A DNA stretch of 64,000 nucleotides, taken from contig NW_026848141.1 in the NCBI RefSeq assembly GCF_030411735.1, forward strand, positions 620,001-684,000, read 5' to 3'. The notes under the pieces were generated by a model. That model saw only the letters and a program-made list of their open reading frames with translations, was not told where the DNA came from and searched no databases. The DNA comes from Phialemonium atrogriseum (lineage: Eukaryota > Ascomycota > Sordariomycetes > Cephalothecales > Cephalothecaceae). Shown piece by piece: positions 22,701-32,704 of the stretch (positions within the stretch are counted from its first letter, which is position 1; every line of letters begins with the position of its first letter). The position numbers were made by a program, and so were the translations under genes.

Positions 22701-24755
22701 TCAAACGTTGAACTTGACGCCCAGTGGCTTCCGACCACTCCCCCCCCTCTCACCTCTCGCATCTTTCACATCACCCAAGAATCTCAGCCGATCGTCACCA
22801 ATCTTCCTCTTGAACATTCCCAGGTCTTTGAGCAGGCCCTGCATGTAGTCGTGCATATCCTCGGCCTGGTTCTCGTACCCGCCGGACGCATAGCCGTCGT
22901 CCTCATCCTCGTAGCACGTCTCATCAGCCATGATGCCGCGGTTCTCTTTATCATCCCCCTCGCCGTCCTCCGACCCGGCCCCGACCTCCTTTTCGCCAAC
23001 CACCACCCCGCCCTTGCCACCGCCTCCCCCGACCTCCCGCACCGTCACGGGCGGGATGGGGTTCTTCAGGCTCTCGAGCGCCAGCTTCAGGTGCAGCCTG
23101 AGGGCCTCGTTCTCGGTCTGCAGGCTGCGGATCTTGCCCTCTGCCACGAGGCCCCTCTCCTCCATCATGCGCTGCATGGCGGCGACGCGGGCCTGGTACT
23201 CCTCGAGACGCTCCTCCTGGTCCTTTGCGTCCTTCTCGCGGCGGCGGCTGTCGCCGACGACGAGCTGCAGCTGCCGGATCTCCTCGGACATGGCGGCGAT
23301 CTGGGCGTCGCGCTCCGCCGCGCTGACGCTGTCCTGGTTGACCACGGCGCGCGTGCGGATCCGCTTGGCCTGGTCCGCGTACCGCAGTGTCGAGAGCGTC
23401 TCCTCGTAGTCCGACGGCGCGATGCACGCGATCATGGCCGTCTTGCTGTTGCCCCCCAGCGAGTCCTTGAGCAGCCACGTCAGGATGCTGTCGCGGTACG
23501 GGACCACCGCGTCCCTGCCACCGCCGCCCACGCCGCCGCGGCGCCGCCTGCCGCCCCGCGACTGGCTCTGCTTGGGGTCGGCCAGAGCCGCAATGACCCG
23601 CCCCAGTGTCGTCAGGGACTTGTTGATGTTGCTGCCCTCGCGGAGGCGCGCGCCGGTCGCCTCGGTCGACTTGGCCCTCTCGCTGCCCGCGAGGTCGACC
23701 AGCCGGATGCGGCTGCTGCGCTCCGTCGTCTCGTCCGTCTCCATGTCGTGGTGGATCTGCTTCAGCATGATTGTGAACACGGCGTGGCTGCGGCTGCTGG
23801 TGTCGTTCATCTTGGTGCTGGCGGTCGTGCGGCTCGCGTCGCCCGTCCGCATGTGCCGCAGGATCTCTTGGATGTTCCGCACCGGGACCTCGGTCAGGTC
23901 CTTCACGTACGGGCCCTCGGTTGGTGACTCTCTGATCTTGAGATAATACGGCGGCTGATTTGGCACTACGGGGACGAGGAGGTCCCGCACGTGCTCGTTG
24001 TACACCTCGAAGTAGCTGACCCGCACGTTGTAGCTGATGTTTGGAGTCTCGCTCTGTGCGTGCGCGATGCGCTCAAACAGGTCCTCGCACGTCCTCGGGA
24101 TGAGCCCCGGCTGGTCGGGTGTGCCCATCATGGTGTATGACTTGCCCGATCCTGTTTGGCCGTACGCGAAAATGCACGTGTGGTAGCCCTCAAAGTTGTG
24201 GTCGAGGAATTCCTCGCCCAGGCTGTTGTAGACGTCTTCCTGTGTCGCATAATGGTGGTCATCTGTGTTGTGACTCCAGAACGAGTTGTCGAATGTGAAG
24301 GCTTTCTCTTCGATTACCCGGCGTGACTTTGCCCGGCTGTTGGCTGGATCGGAGTCGTTTGGTATAAGGAGCGTTGTTACCTGTCTTATGGGGTCCATCG
24401 TGATGAGGCATTCGGCATTGCGCTGGATTTCTGTCCGTGAACCTCAAAGTCAACATGCCATTTCAATACCCCAAACGCGCAGATTGAAGGCCGCATAAGA
24501 CTTACCTCGAGGCAGAAACGCCCGAACCCTCACCACAACTCTGACATTTCCTCCCGGGTCCATTCTCGCGTGTGGCGGAACGGTGCCATCGCGAGATCGA
24601 AGGGAGGGCGTCGATGCAGACGAGCGGACAGTCCGCAGGGCTAATTCGTTTGTCGCAACGTTTGGCATGAGTCGCGGATCAAGTGACATTCCAATCAAAG
24701 TCTCGCTGATATCCGTGATGATATCATGGAAGCGTTGTTCAAGAAGGTTGAACAT
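22701..24755 (-). CDS. Kinesin-3 family motor, short form
   Basis: Minus strand, exons 24755-24506 and 24430-22701; 1980 nt, 659 residues. The motor spans about 70-430: NVRVVVRVRAFLPRE (70-84), P-loop GQTGSGKS (174-181), switch I NDTSSRSHA and switch II LVDLAGSERAK, followed by GSNINKSLTTLG. WSHN and YRDSILTWLLKDSLGGNSKT are typical of the Unc104/KIF1 group. Loop 12 has an Arg cluster (RGGRRRRGG) where KIF1 has its Lys-rich K-loop. Coiled coil (about 430-510) and a short acidic tail follow, then RKPLGVKFNV. I see no FHA, CC2 or PH domain, so cargo binding must differ from Unc104 or rely on a partner; fungi have a second, shorter kinesin-3 of this kind (UncB/NKIN3 type). Translation could instead begin at Met65 (MDPGGNVR). 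Confidence 0.9.
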
Positions 24756-24893
24756 CCGATTTCTTTTCGTCTTAGAGGGCGACCGATAGGACTTGAGTTA
24801 GCTTGTTTACATGGGTGAGCTGTTGCCAGGGCAAAGCGCTATGCCAGGGGGAGGGGTTGTATGTATCCTTGTCAGCCGTCCTAGCCAATCTGG

Positions 24894-24921
24894 GATCTGT
24901 GCATCTAGATCTGTGCATCTA
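24894..24921 (+). repeat. 14-bp perfect tandem duplication
   Basis: GATCTGTGCATCTA occurs twice in direct succession at 24894-24907 and 24908-24921, in the divergent promoter region. Confidence 0.9.
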
Positions 24922-25008
24922 AAGGAATATGCAAATAGAATGTGATATTGATTTGAGTAGATATGCACTAACCGATATCAGCAACTCGGTCCGTTACGCG
25001 TTACCTGG

Positions 25009-25046
25009 GTTGCCTTCCAGCATTGCCTTCCAACATCGCCTTCCAG
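25009..25046 (+). repeat. Three imperfect copies of a 12-13 bp GCCTTCCA unit
   Basis: TTGCCTTCCAG, ATTGCCTTCCAA and ATCGCCTTCCAG follow one another with C or CA joints. The block sits about 240-275 bp before the DUF862 start. Confidence 0.8.
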
Positions 25047-25284
25047 CTTCGTAGACATTCTGCTGCCTCCTGTATCACCAGACTCATTGGATCTATAATA
25101 GGAGTCCAAGAGTCGTTGTACGGCTCTCGAAGGCAAGTTCGCCATCTCTCTTCCTCTCATCGACTAGGTTCTCAACTCCGACTGGCATTCTCAGCTGGTG
25201 TATTATCCTATTATCCTGCTTTATCTTTATCTTTCTTTATCTAGCCAACGTCTCAACTCCATCTTTGAGCCCCTGGTGAGAGAT

Positions 25285-27081
25285 ATGGATGTCCATTTGC
25301 TTGTTTACGACCTCTCTGGGGGCCTGGCCAGGCAGATGTCCGCACAGCTGCTCGGCTTCCAGCTCGAGGCGATATATCATACATCTATCAAACTGAACAG
25401 CCTAGAATATGTCTATGATGGCGCTGTGGTCTCCATTATCCCTGGTTCCTCCCATCTTGGTCGACCTTTGGAGGAAATCCACCTCGGTCGGACCGAGCTG
25501 CCCATGGATGTTATCGAGGAGTTCTTGGACTCGTTGAGGGAGATCTACACGGTCGAGGTAAGGAGGGCGAAGTGCGCATAACAAAAAAGTCGTTACTAAG
25601 ACAGAGGCCAGGCATATGACCTCTGGAAGCATAACTGCAATAACTTCTCGAACGACTTGGCCACCTTCCTGCTTGGCAGGGGAATACCGGATCATATCGT
25701 CAACATGCCTCAAGCAGTTCTCGACTCGCCGATGGGCAGAATGCTCCTTCCAGCCCTTAACCAGCAAATAAACGCCAAAAAACGTGGCGGCGGTATTCTC
25801 GGCATCCAAGAGAGCTCAGCCGGTAGCTCTAGCAAGCCGACGGCGGAGTTCCACCATCATCAGGCAGTAGTGAGAAACATTGCCGATAACGGGGCTCTTG
25901 AATCGCACCTGTTGACCGCAAAGAATTCCTGTGCTGTCATTTTCTTCACGTCAGCTACCTGCGCTCCGTGCAGGACGCTCTATCCCGTCTATGATGAGTT
26001 GGCAGCCGAGGTTGGCAACAAAGGCGTTCTCATCAAGGTCGATATCTCGCAAGCATATGATGTTGGCAGTAAATACTCGGTTTCGGCCACACCAACGTTC
26101 ATCACCTTCCTTCGGGGCCAACAAGAGAACCGGTGGACTGGTGCTGATCCCAGTGCCCTGAGGGGCAATGTACAGCTCCTAGTGCAGATGGCCTGGCCTC
26201 CACATCCACACCAGTCGTTGAACCTGCCTACCTTGTCGAACCCGAACGCAAAACCCGTCATTTTCACCAAAATACCTCCCCTGCCAAAGCTGCTCGCCAA
26301 GATGGGCTCGGCGGCCGAGGATCCTTCGGTCCAGGGTATCAAAAAGTTTATCGAGCTCCGGTCGAGTGAAGGCCCCGCTGAGGCAAGCCTTCCGGATATG
26401 GGCGGATTCACGGCCTTCGTGCGCGATTCTATCCAGAGGCTTCCTACTGAGCTCATGTTTACTGTTATCGACCTCCTCAGATGCGGCCTCGTCGATCCCC
26501 GGTTCAGCGGATATATGGCCGAGGAGAAGGGGCATCAAACAGTGTTATCGGTCCTGGAGTACGTTAACGGGCTCGGAGAATGCCCATACGCTCTGCGACT
26601 AGTGGCCTTGCAGATGACCTGCAATCTCTTCACCAGCCCGCTATATCCGGACCAGATACTCGGCTACGACAAACTCAGAACAGCTATAACAATGTTGATC
26701 TCAACGAGCTTCCTTGACGATAACCACAGTAGTGTGAGGGTGGCTGCCGCTTCATTGCTGTTCGATGTTTCTTTATACAACAGCTTGAAGCGCAGGGACG
26801 GCCCAGGAGACGTCTTGGCAGAAGGAGATCAAATCGAGCTGGCAGCTTCCACGCTGGAAGCCATCTCGCAGGAGGAATCATCTTCGGAAGCACTAGAAGG
26901 GATGCTTCGGGCCCTGGGTTATCTCGTGTACCGCTTACCACTGGATGGCGAGCTTTCGGATTTACTGAGGACGATGGATGCGGAAGACACTGTCCTGTCC
27001 AAGAGGAAGCACTTCCCGAATATGGCACTGGTCTCTGAAATAGGGTTGGAGTTGCTTGGCAAGGGATTGAAGAGGACTTAG
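25285..27081 (+). CDS. PPPDE/DUF862 peptidase - thioredoxin - PUL domain protein
   Basis: Exons 25285-25557 and 25612-27081; 1743 nt, 580 residues. Residues 1-150 form a PPPDE (DUF862, DeSI-type) putative deubiquitinase/desumoylase fold: LVYDLSGGLARQMS, His32 in YHTSI and Cys100 in KHNCNNFS, the His/Cys pair of this thiol-peptidase family. Residues about 170-280 form a thioredoxin domain with CAPC at 208-211 (TSATCAPCRTLYP) and a cis-Pro SATPTF. The C-terminal 240 residues, including FTAFVRDSIQRLPTEL and repeated helical segments, look like a PUL domain, which binds Cdc48/p97. This three-domain order is a known fungal architecture. It suggests a Cdc48-linked ubiquitin/SUMO hydrolase with a redox module. 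Translation could start upstream at an in-frame ATG near 25198. Confidence 0.9.
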
Positions 27082-27829
27082 AGAATCCATAAGCAAGGGT
27101 GTCCAGATAGAGTTGCCGCGCGCATTGGACTGCATGAGCTGCTGCTCAACAGTGGCGGCATCATGATATCATCCTCGCGCAGCATTAGATCACGATAACT
27201 ATAAACTATAAACCATGGAACCCGACGCAATGCCGCTTACCGCAATTATTTTTCGGGGTTGGGCAGATCGGGAGGAGCTTAACCTCCACTATTCTCCTTT
27301 CCTCCAAAATCCTTAATGGAAGAGGAGCTCCACTAGGTGTACGCCTGTCTGCCAACAAAGCAACATCCAAGGTTCCATGATATTAACCATGATATTACCT
27401 TGGACTTGGCAAGTCCAGGTGCAAGATAAAGGGGGTCTTCCAGGTACCTTGTACTGTGTAGACCATGGAATGCTGGGGATGTGGAGCATGCATGACAGGG
27501 GTGCTTTGTCAGCACAGGGATTGTCCAGATTGTAGATTTCGAGGCCAAATGTGAAGCCAGAGATTTCGAACCCAGAACAAAAAGACCAGGGATTTCTTCA
27601 GGTCGTTCAGCATCAAGCCATCAAGGCCTGATTGCCATTCTCTTCAGAAGGTCACTCATACTGCAGACCCTGCATTTAATACAGGAAAGAGGCGGTTGCC
27701 ATAATTCCTGCTTTCTCATTCAGTCCCTCCTTTGGCCCCTTTTTTCCAAATCTTGGCATGTGCTCCTGATCTTGTTTCTCCCTCCATTTCAGCCTCTGCT
27801 TTCGAAATTCCAACTACCTACCCATTCCT
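27082..27829. other. Intergenic, DUF862 gene to GDA1
   Basis: About 750 bp, presumed GDA1 promoter. Near 27367-27403, CCATGATATTA occurs twice side by side (about 27374 and 27386) flanked by inverted CCAAGG/CCTTGG arms. No coding sequence recognised. Confidence 0.5.
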
Positions 27830-29607
27830 ATGCGGCGCACTTCGGTATCTCTGCCAACGAAGCACGTTGCCCACGACCCTCACGAGAAACGCGGCCGCTA
27901 CCAAGTCGACCAGAGGGAGCCTGGATTTCTGGCTAATATGCATTCCGCCTGGATGTCGCAGTCGCAGAGGGCGCGTTGGATCAAGACTGGCGCAATAGTG
28001 TTCGCCATCTTCTTCCTCTTCTACTATCTGTCGCCTTCGGGAGTCGATATTTACAATGGCGGTATGAACCACTTGTGAACCGCGACTCGTTCCCTACTGA
28101 CATTCCTGGTAGAATCGCCGTCAGGCAATATTGGCCAGGGCCAATCACCGTCGGACTCGTCATACGGCACCGAACGGTGCACGCGATCCAGCTCGAGCGA
28201 CAAGCCCATCGTTCAATATGTCTTGATGATCGATGCCGGCAGCACGGGATCCAGAATCCACGTCTACAAGTTCAACAACTGTGGCCCAACCCCCGAGCTG
28301 GAGAGCGAACTCTTCAAGCAGACCAAGAAGATTGAAGGCAAGAGCAGTGGCCTTAGCGCATATGCCGACGACCCCGAGGCCGCGGCCAAGAGCCTGGACA
28401 TTCTGATGGAGGAGGCGATGAAGGCTGTGCCTGATAAGCTGAAGGCCTGCAGTCCCGTTTCCGTCAAAGCGACGGCTGGCCTGCGTCTTATCGGTCCCGC
28501 GAAGAGCGACAAGATCCTGGATGCTGTTCGACACCACCTCGAGACCAACTATCCATTCCCGGTCGTCTCTAAGGAGGAGCATGGCATCGATATCATGGAT
28601 GGCTCCGACGAGGGTGTCTACGCCTGGATCACAACCAACTATCTCCTGGGCAATATCGGCGGGCCTGAAGAGAGCGAGACCGCCGCCGTCCTCGACCTTG
28701 GTGGAGGATCCACGCAGATCGTCTTCGAGCCGAGGCTCAAGGGACTTGCATCTGGCGGTATGCCTGAGAAGTTGGCTGACGGCGACCACAAGTACGAGCT
28801 TGACTTTGGCGGCAGAAAGTTCACGTTGTACCAGCACTCTCATCTTAACTACGGCCTGATGAGTGCCCGTGATGCCATCTTCTCCACCCTCGTCGATGAG
28901 CTTCATAAGGCGAAGGAGTCTGACCGGGCATGGCTGGACGCAGCTGTCACAAACCCTTGCTTTTCGTCCGGCATGACCAAGAAGGTGTCGGTGCGGATGC
29001 CGGAGGACCACCCACTGGGGAAAATCGTGGAGCTTAACATGACGGGTCCTGCGACCCCTGCTCCAGCTCAATGTCGGGCCCTCGCAGAGCGGATTCTGAA
29101 GAAGGAGGCCGAGTGCAAGTTGGCGCCATGCTCTTTCAACGGCATCCATCAGCCTTCCATCGCTAAGACCTTTGCGAAGGAAGATATCTACTTCCTGTCT
29201 TACTTCTACGACCGGACGCAGCCCCTCGGCATGCCGGAGTCGTTCACGCTCAGGGAGATGCACGACCTGACGAGCACAGTCTGCAGCGGCGAGGCGGCTT
29301 GGGACGTCTTCAGCCACGTTCCCGGAGCTCTCGAGGAGCTGCGTGATCGGCCTGAGCATTGCATGGATCTCAACTTCATGCTGGCTCTGACCCACACTGG
29401 ATATGAGATGCCGATTGAGCGTGAAATCAAGATCGCGAAGCAGATCAAGGACAACGAACTCGGCTGGTGCTTGGGTGCTAGGTAAGAACATGACCCTTTG
29501 ACCCCTCCATACGGCCCTCATACACACAGTCTTTCTAACCGTTCCATAGCTTGCCGTTGTTGGCGAAGGGATCCGGCTGGCAATGCAAGATCAGCGAGGT
29601 GCACTAA
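27830..29607 (+). CDS. GDA1: Golgi guanosine-diphosphatase
   Basis: Exons 27830-28061, 28113-29481 and 29550-29607; 1659 nt, 552 residues. A type II membrane protein: a short cytosolic tail, then TM at about 53-67 (GAIVFAIFFLFYYL), then a Ser-rich stalk and a lumenal GDA1/CD39 (apyrase) domain. Apyrase conserved regions: DAGSTGSR (118-125), ATAGLR (197-202), GSDEGVYAW (241-249) and LDLGGGSTQ (271-279). It hydrolyses GDP released by mannosyltransferases to GMP, which is needed for GDP-mannose antiport and hence Golgi mannosylation. One NMT sequon is in the C-terminal half. The third exon encodes only the last residues (LPLLAKGSGWQCKISEVH). It lies directly downstream of the DUF862 gene and convergent with the next gene. 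Confidence 0.93.
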
Positions 29608-29921
29608 GTTGGAGAAGAAGAAGCATGAAGATTAGCGAGATTCGGTTTGGGTTGTCCTTAATCGGCGCTAGGTCTGGGACATTGTGAGCTGCTGGTACGG
29701 TCATCGGTGCTAAAAAGGCAGGCGAACTTATAATGAAGAGTCACGGGAAAGTGTATGAATATTAGAATATTAGCATATTAACCCAGTAATTAAAGCTTTT
29801 TCAGCTTGTCTTGTATCTAGACGATAAAGCGTCGCTTCACTCTCAAAGTAGTCCGTTATGCTAGGGAGTCAACCAGCATCGCCACAGCTGCCCGCCCAGT
29901 TGCAGCTATTCCTCTCGAGCC
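29608..29921. other. Intergenic between convergent genes
   Basis: About 314 bp between GDA1 and the minus-strand magnesium-chelatase-like gene, AT-rich in the middle (29740-29800). Nothing else seen. Confidence 0.5.
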
Positions 29922-30821
29922 TCAGACAGGTGCGGCAACCATGCTGAGGACATCCTCAATGACTTCCGCAGGGCCAACTCCCTCCAAAACAGCCTCGATC
30001 GCCGCCAAATCGCTGCCCCACTGCATACTCCTCTCGTGCGCCGGCGAGACCAGCCGCACACGGTGCAGGTAGACCTTCCTCGCCGCCAGAGCCACCAGCG
30101 ACGGGGTGACGTAGTCGAGGCCGTGCAGCGGCGCGAGGCAACCGGCCAGCCGCTCGAGGTGCTTGGTGGCCGCCGGCGAGACGCCCCCGGCCACGGCGCG
30201 GTGCATGCGCAGGAACGACACCACGTTCATCCGGTACCGCACCACGTCCACGTCGACGCGCGCCCGCGCCCCGAGCGAGGCCAGCAGCGACAGGTCCGCC
30301 TCCGTGATGATCGGCTGCCCGCCACCGCTGCCGCTGCCGCTCCCGTTGTCCCGGTCGTTGTCGGCCTGGAAGACGAGGCTCGCCGACCGCGGGCCCGAGC
30401 CGTGCGTCTTGACGACGCTCTCGCTCGACGCCGTCGACGCGCTATCCACATCCACATCCACATCCACACCTGCGTCTGCGTCCCAGCCCGGCTGATGCGG
30501 CGCCGGCGGCTCCCCGTCCAGGTTCGCGAAGCCGTCCTCGGGGTCATGCCAGTGTGCCAGGTACAGGAGGTCGTTCAGGTGGGGCGTCAGCTCCCCGCGT
30601 GCGCCGCCGCCACCGCTGCGGCCATGGCCGGGGCCGGGGTCCGCGACGGCGGCGACAAACAGGAACTGCCTCGGCGCCGCCTGTACGGCCGAGCGGGTGA
30701 AGACGCGGCGGGTGCGCAGCAGCTCTAGGGCTTGGATCTGCACGGCTTTTGGGGCGCGGTCAAGGTTCTTGGCTATCACCACGTTGGCGATATGGGCGGG
30801 GGCTAGGGGGGAGAATGGTTT

Positions 30822-30852
<31 letters not shown>

Positions 30853-31226
30853 TGCTGGTAAGCGCGGGGGCGGTGGTGGTGGTTGTGGTGGCGGCGGCCG
30901 GAGCCAGGATGGGAGGGGAAGTACGAGGCTGGCGGGTCATGGGGAGGGCGAGCAAGACGGTTGGGGGACGTGGGCCGTTGGGGAGAGTGGGGTAGGAGGA
31001 GGGCGGTCGCGAAGTCGTCGAGGGTGGTGTGCGGGTGGCACGAGATGACGGCGGGGGCGAGGCCGAAGGTCTTGATCGAGATCAGGCGCAGCTCTTCGAC
31101 GAGCTCATCGACGGCCGGGGCCGGAGTGCTGACCAGGCAGTGCTCCTTCGCGACAAGGGAGAGGAGGACGGCGAGCTCGAGGTCGCTGAGACTGTGGATC
31201 TTGCGGAGCAGATGTTCATCCGCCAT
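29922..31226 (-). CDS. Fungal magnesium-chelatase-like (AAA+/MoxR-related) protein, no visible Walker A
   Basis: Single exon, 434 residues. The N-terminus MADEHLLRKIHSLSDLELAVLL and then IANVVIAKNLDRAPKAVQIQALELLRTRRVFTRSAV resemble the post-ATPase helical part of MoxR/magnesium-chelatase subunit-I-type AAA+ proteins, as annotated in many fungi. I see no Walker A (GxxGxGK[ST]), so it is unlikely to hydrolyse ATP by itself, and true Mg-chelatase activity is not expected in a fungus. A disordered centre carries 12 Gln in a row (30822-30857) and a DVDVDVDVD segment. The C-terminal helical region includes VDVVRYRMNVVSFLRMHRAV and YVTPSLVALAARKVYLHRVRLV. Function unknown. It is divergently arranged with YPT7, 521 bp apart. 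Confidence 0.62.
30447..30470. repeat. Hexanucleotide repeat (CACATC-type) inside the Mg-chelatase-like gene
   Basis: Tandem CACATC units run across the minus-strand codons for alternating Asp and Val. It is short, about four units. Confidence 0.8.
30822..30857 (-). repeat. CAG/CTG trinucleotide run encoding 12 Gln
   Basis: Plus-strand CTG runs interrupted once by TTG, read on the minus strand as 12 consecutive Gln codons in the Mg-chelatase-like protein. Confidence 0.9.
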
Positions 31227-31747
31227 CGAGCCGGCCCTCGCTCTTCAGCTCCAGTTCCATCGGGGTGTGGCAGACAAGCAGGGGTTGTCTTGTTGCTGGA
31301 TATTTAGGTAGCTCTATAGTCGGAGGTCGCGTGGCGGTGGGATTATCCATATCAGGAGGTAGCTGCTGATGTAACTACTGTTAGACTAGTCTAAAACCTG
31401 CCTAGTTTCCGCATGGGCCAACAATATTTGGGCAATATGATTGGTCTGCCACCATATTCCCCATCTGAGCTCCAAGGACTACCTCCTCCTCCGTACCTGC
31501 CTACCTCATGTGCCTGGGCTTCTTACAATCAAGTCCAGATCACATCTCTATGCGCCAGCTGCAGCATCGATTCACAGGCCAGGAACCTGAGTAAACTAGC
31601 AAGCGACATCCGACCCGAGCACTCCTCCTTGCTTTTGCCTTGATTTTGATCCAACAACCTCATCGTCGCAATCTCTCGAGATTGCCGCCTCCCCAGCCTC
31701 TAACGTCATCGATAAACGCCGCCGGCCCTCACAAGAGCTGAGCCAAC
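31227..31747. promoter_or_regulatory. Divergent promoter region, Mg-chelatase-like gene and YPT7
   Basis: About 520 bp between two divergent start codons; expected to hold both promoters. It is CT-rich near YPT7. No coding sequence recognised. Confidence 0.45.
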
Positions 31748-32704
31748 ATGGCTTCCAGGAAGAAGGTCCTCCTGAAGGTAGGCCTGATGAGGGTTACAAC
31801 TCAGCGCTTGTTGCAGCCTGCTGATTAATGATGGGAATAGGTCATTATCTTGGGCGATAGCGGTGTGGGAAAGACAAGCTTGATGAACCAATATGTAAGT
31901 CCGAAACAGAGAGACCTGGCACTTTACCCCATCTTACAAAGACAAGGCCCATTTTCTAACTGCATCCGTCATTCCAGGTGAACAAGAAGTTCAGCGCCAG
32001 CTACAAAGCTACCATCGGGGCCGATTTCCTCACGCGAGAGGTGTTGGTGGATGACCGCCAGGTTACAATGCAGGTGCGAGAGATGTGCAATAGAAGACCT
32101 CTGGCATGGCATCAGATGCTAACCTGACAACGGGATAGCTGTGGGACACTGCAGGCCAGGAACGTTTCCAGTCATTAGGGGTCGCCTTCTACCGAGGAGC
32201 TGACTGCTGCGTGCTGGTGTTCGACGTTAACAACTCCAAGAGCTTTGATGCGCTGGACAGCTGGCGGGATGAGTTCCTGATCCAAGCATCGCCCAGAGAC
32301 CCAGACAACTTCCCCTTTGTTGTCCTAGGGAATAAGATTGATGTCGAGGACAGCAAGAGAGTTGTATGTGGCATAGCTTTCTTCCCCTCTCGCTTATCTT
32401 GTGGCGAAATGCTGATTTGGTCTAGATCTCGACCAAGCGGGCAATGACCTTCTGTCAATCAAAGGGAGGCATACCCTACTTCGAGACCAGTGCCAAGGAG
32501 GCAATCAACGTTGAGCAGGCATTTGAAGGTACTACAATCCACTCCATACCCCTTTGGCGCATCCGGGCCCGGAGCCTTGCTAACAGTGAGACAGTTATTG
32601 CCCGGAATGCTCTGCTTCAAGAGGAATCCGAAGAGTTCAGTGGAGACTTCCAGGATCCCATCAACATCCACATTGAGAACGACCGGGATGGATGTGCTTG
32701 TTAA
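31748..32704 (+). CDS. YPT7: Rab7-type GTPase (Ypt7)
   Basis: Six exons, 31748-31777, 31841-31894, 31978-32073, 32139-32363, 32426-32528 and 32595-32704; 618 nt, 205 residues, the normal Rab7 length. G1 GDSGVGKT (15-22), effector region YKATIGADFLT, G3 WDTAGQERFQ, G4 NKID and G5 ETSAKEA are all intact. It ends DGCAC, a CxC double-geranylgeranylation motif. Ypt7 directs late-endosome and autophagosome fusion with the vacuole and vacuole-vacuole fusion, on the vacuolar membrane through HOPS. The start context GCCAACATGG is good. All introns are GT-AG and 62-104 nt long. Confidence 0.95.

Larger units (their letters stand above)
24756..25284. promoter_or_regulatory. Divergent promoter region, kinesin and DUF862 genes
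   Basis: About 530 bp between two divergent start codons, so it should contain both promoters. It holds two small repeat clusters: a perfect 14-bp tandem at 24894-24921 (GATCTGTGCATCTA twice) and three imperfect copies of a TTGCCTTCCA-type unit at about 25009-25046. No coding sequence recognised. Confidence 0.5.

Noticed and set aside
22851..23927. 358-codon plus-strand frame across the kinesin gene
   Set aside because: Antisense of a clear kinesin motor; the composition is His/Arg/Leu-rich as expected for an antisense shadow.
28160..29527. 455-codon minus-strand frame across GDA1
   Set aside because: It is the antisense shadow of the GDA1 gene, which has all apyrase motifs. GC-rich codons leave the antisense frame open; no domain is seen in it.
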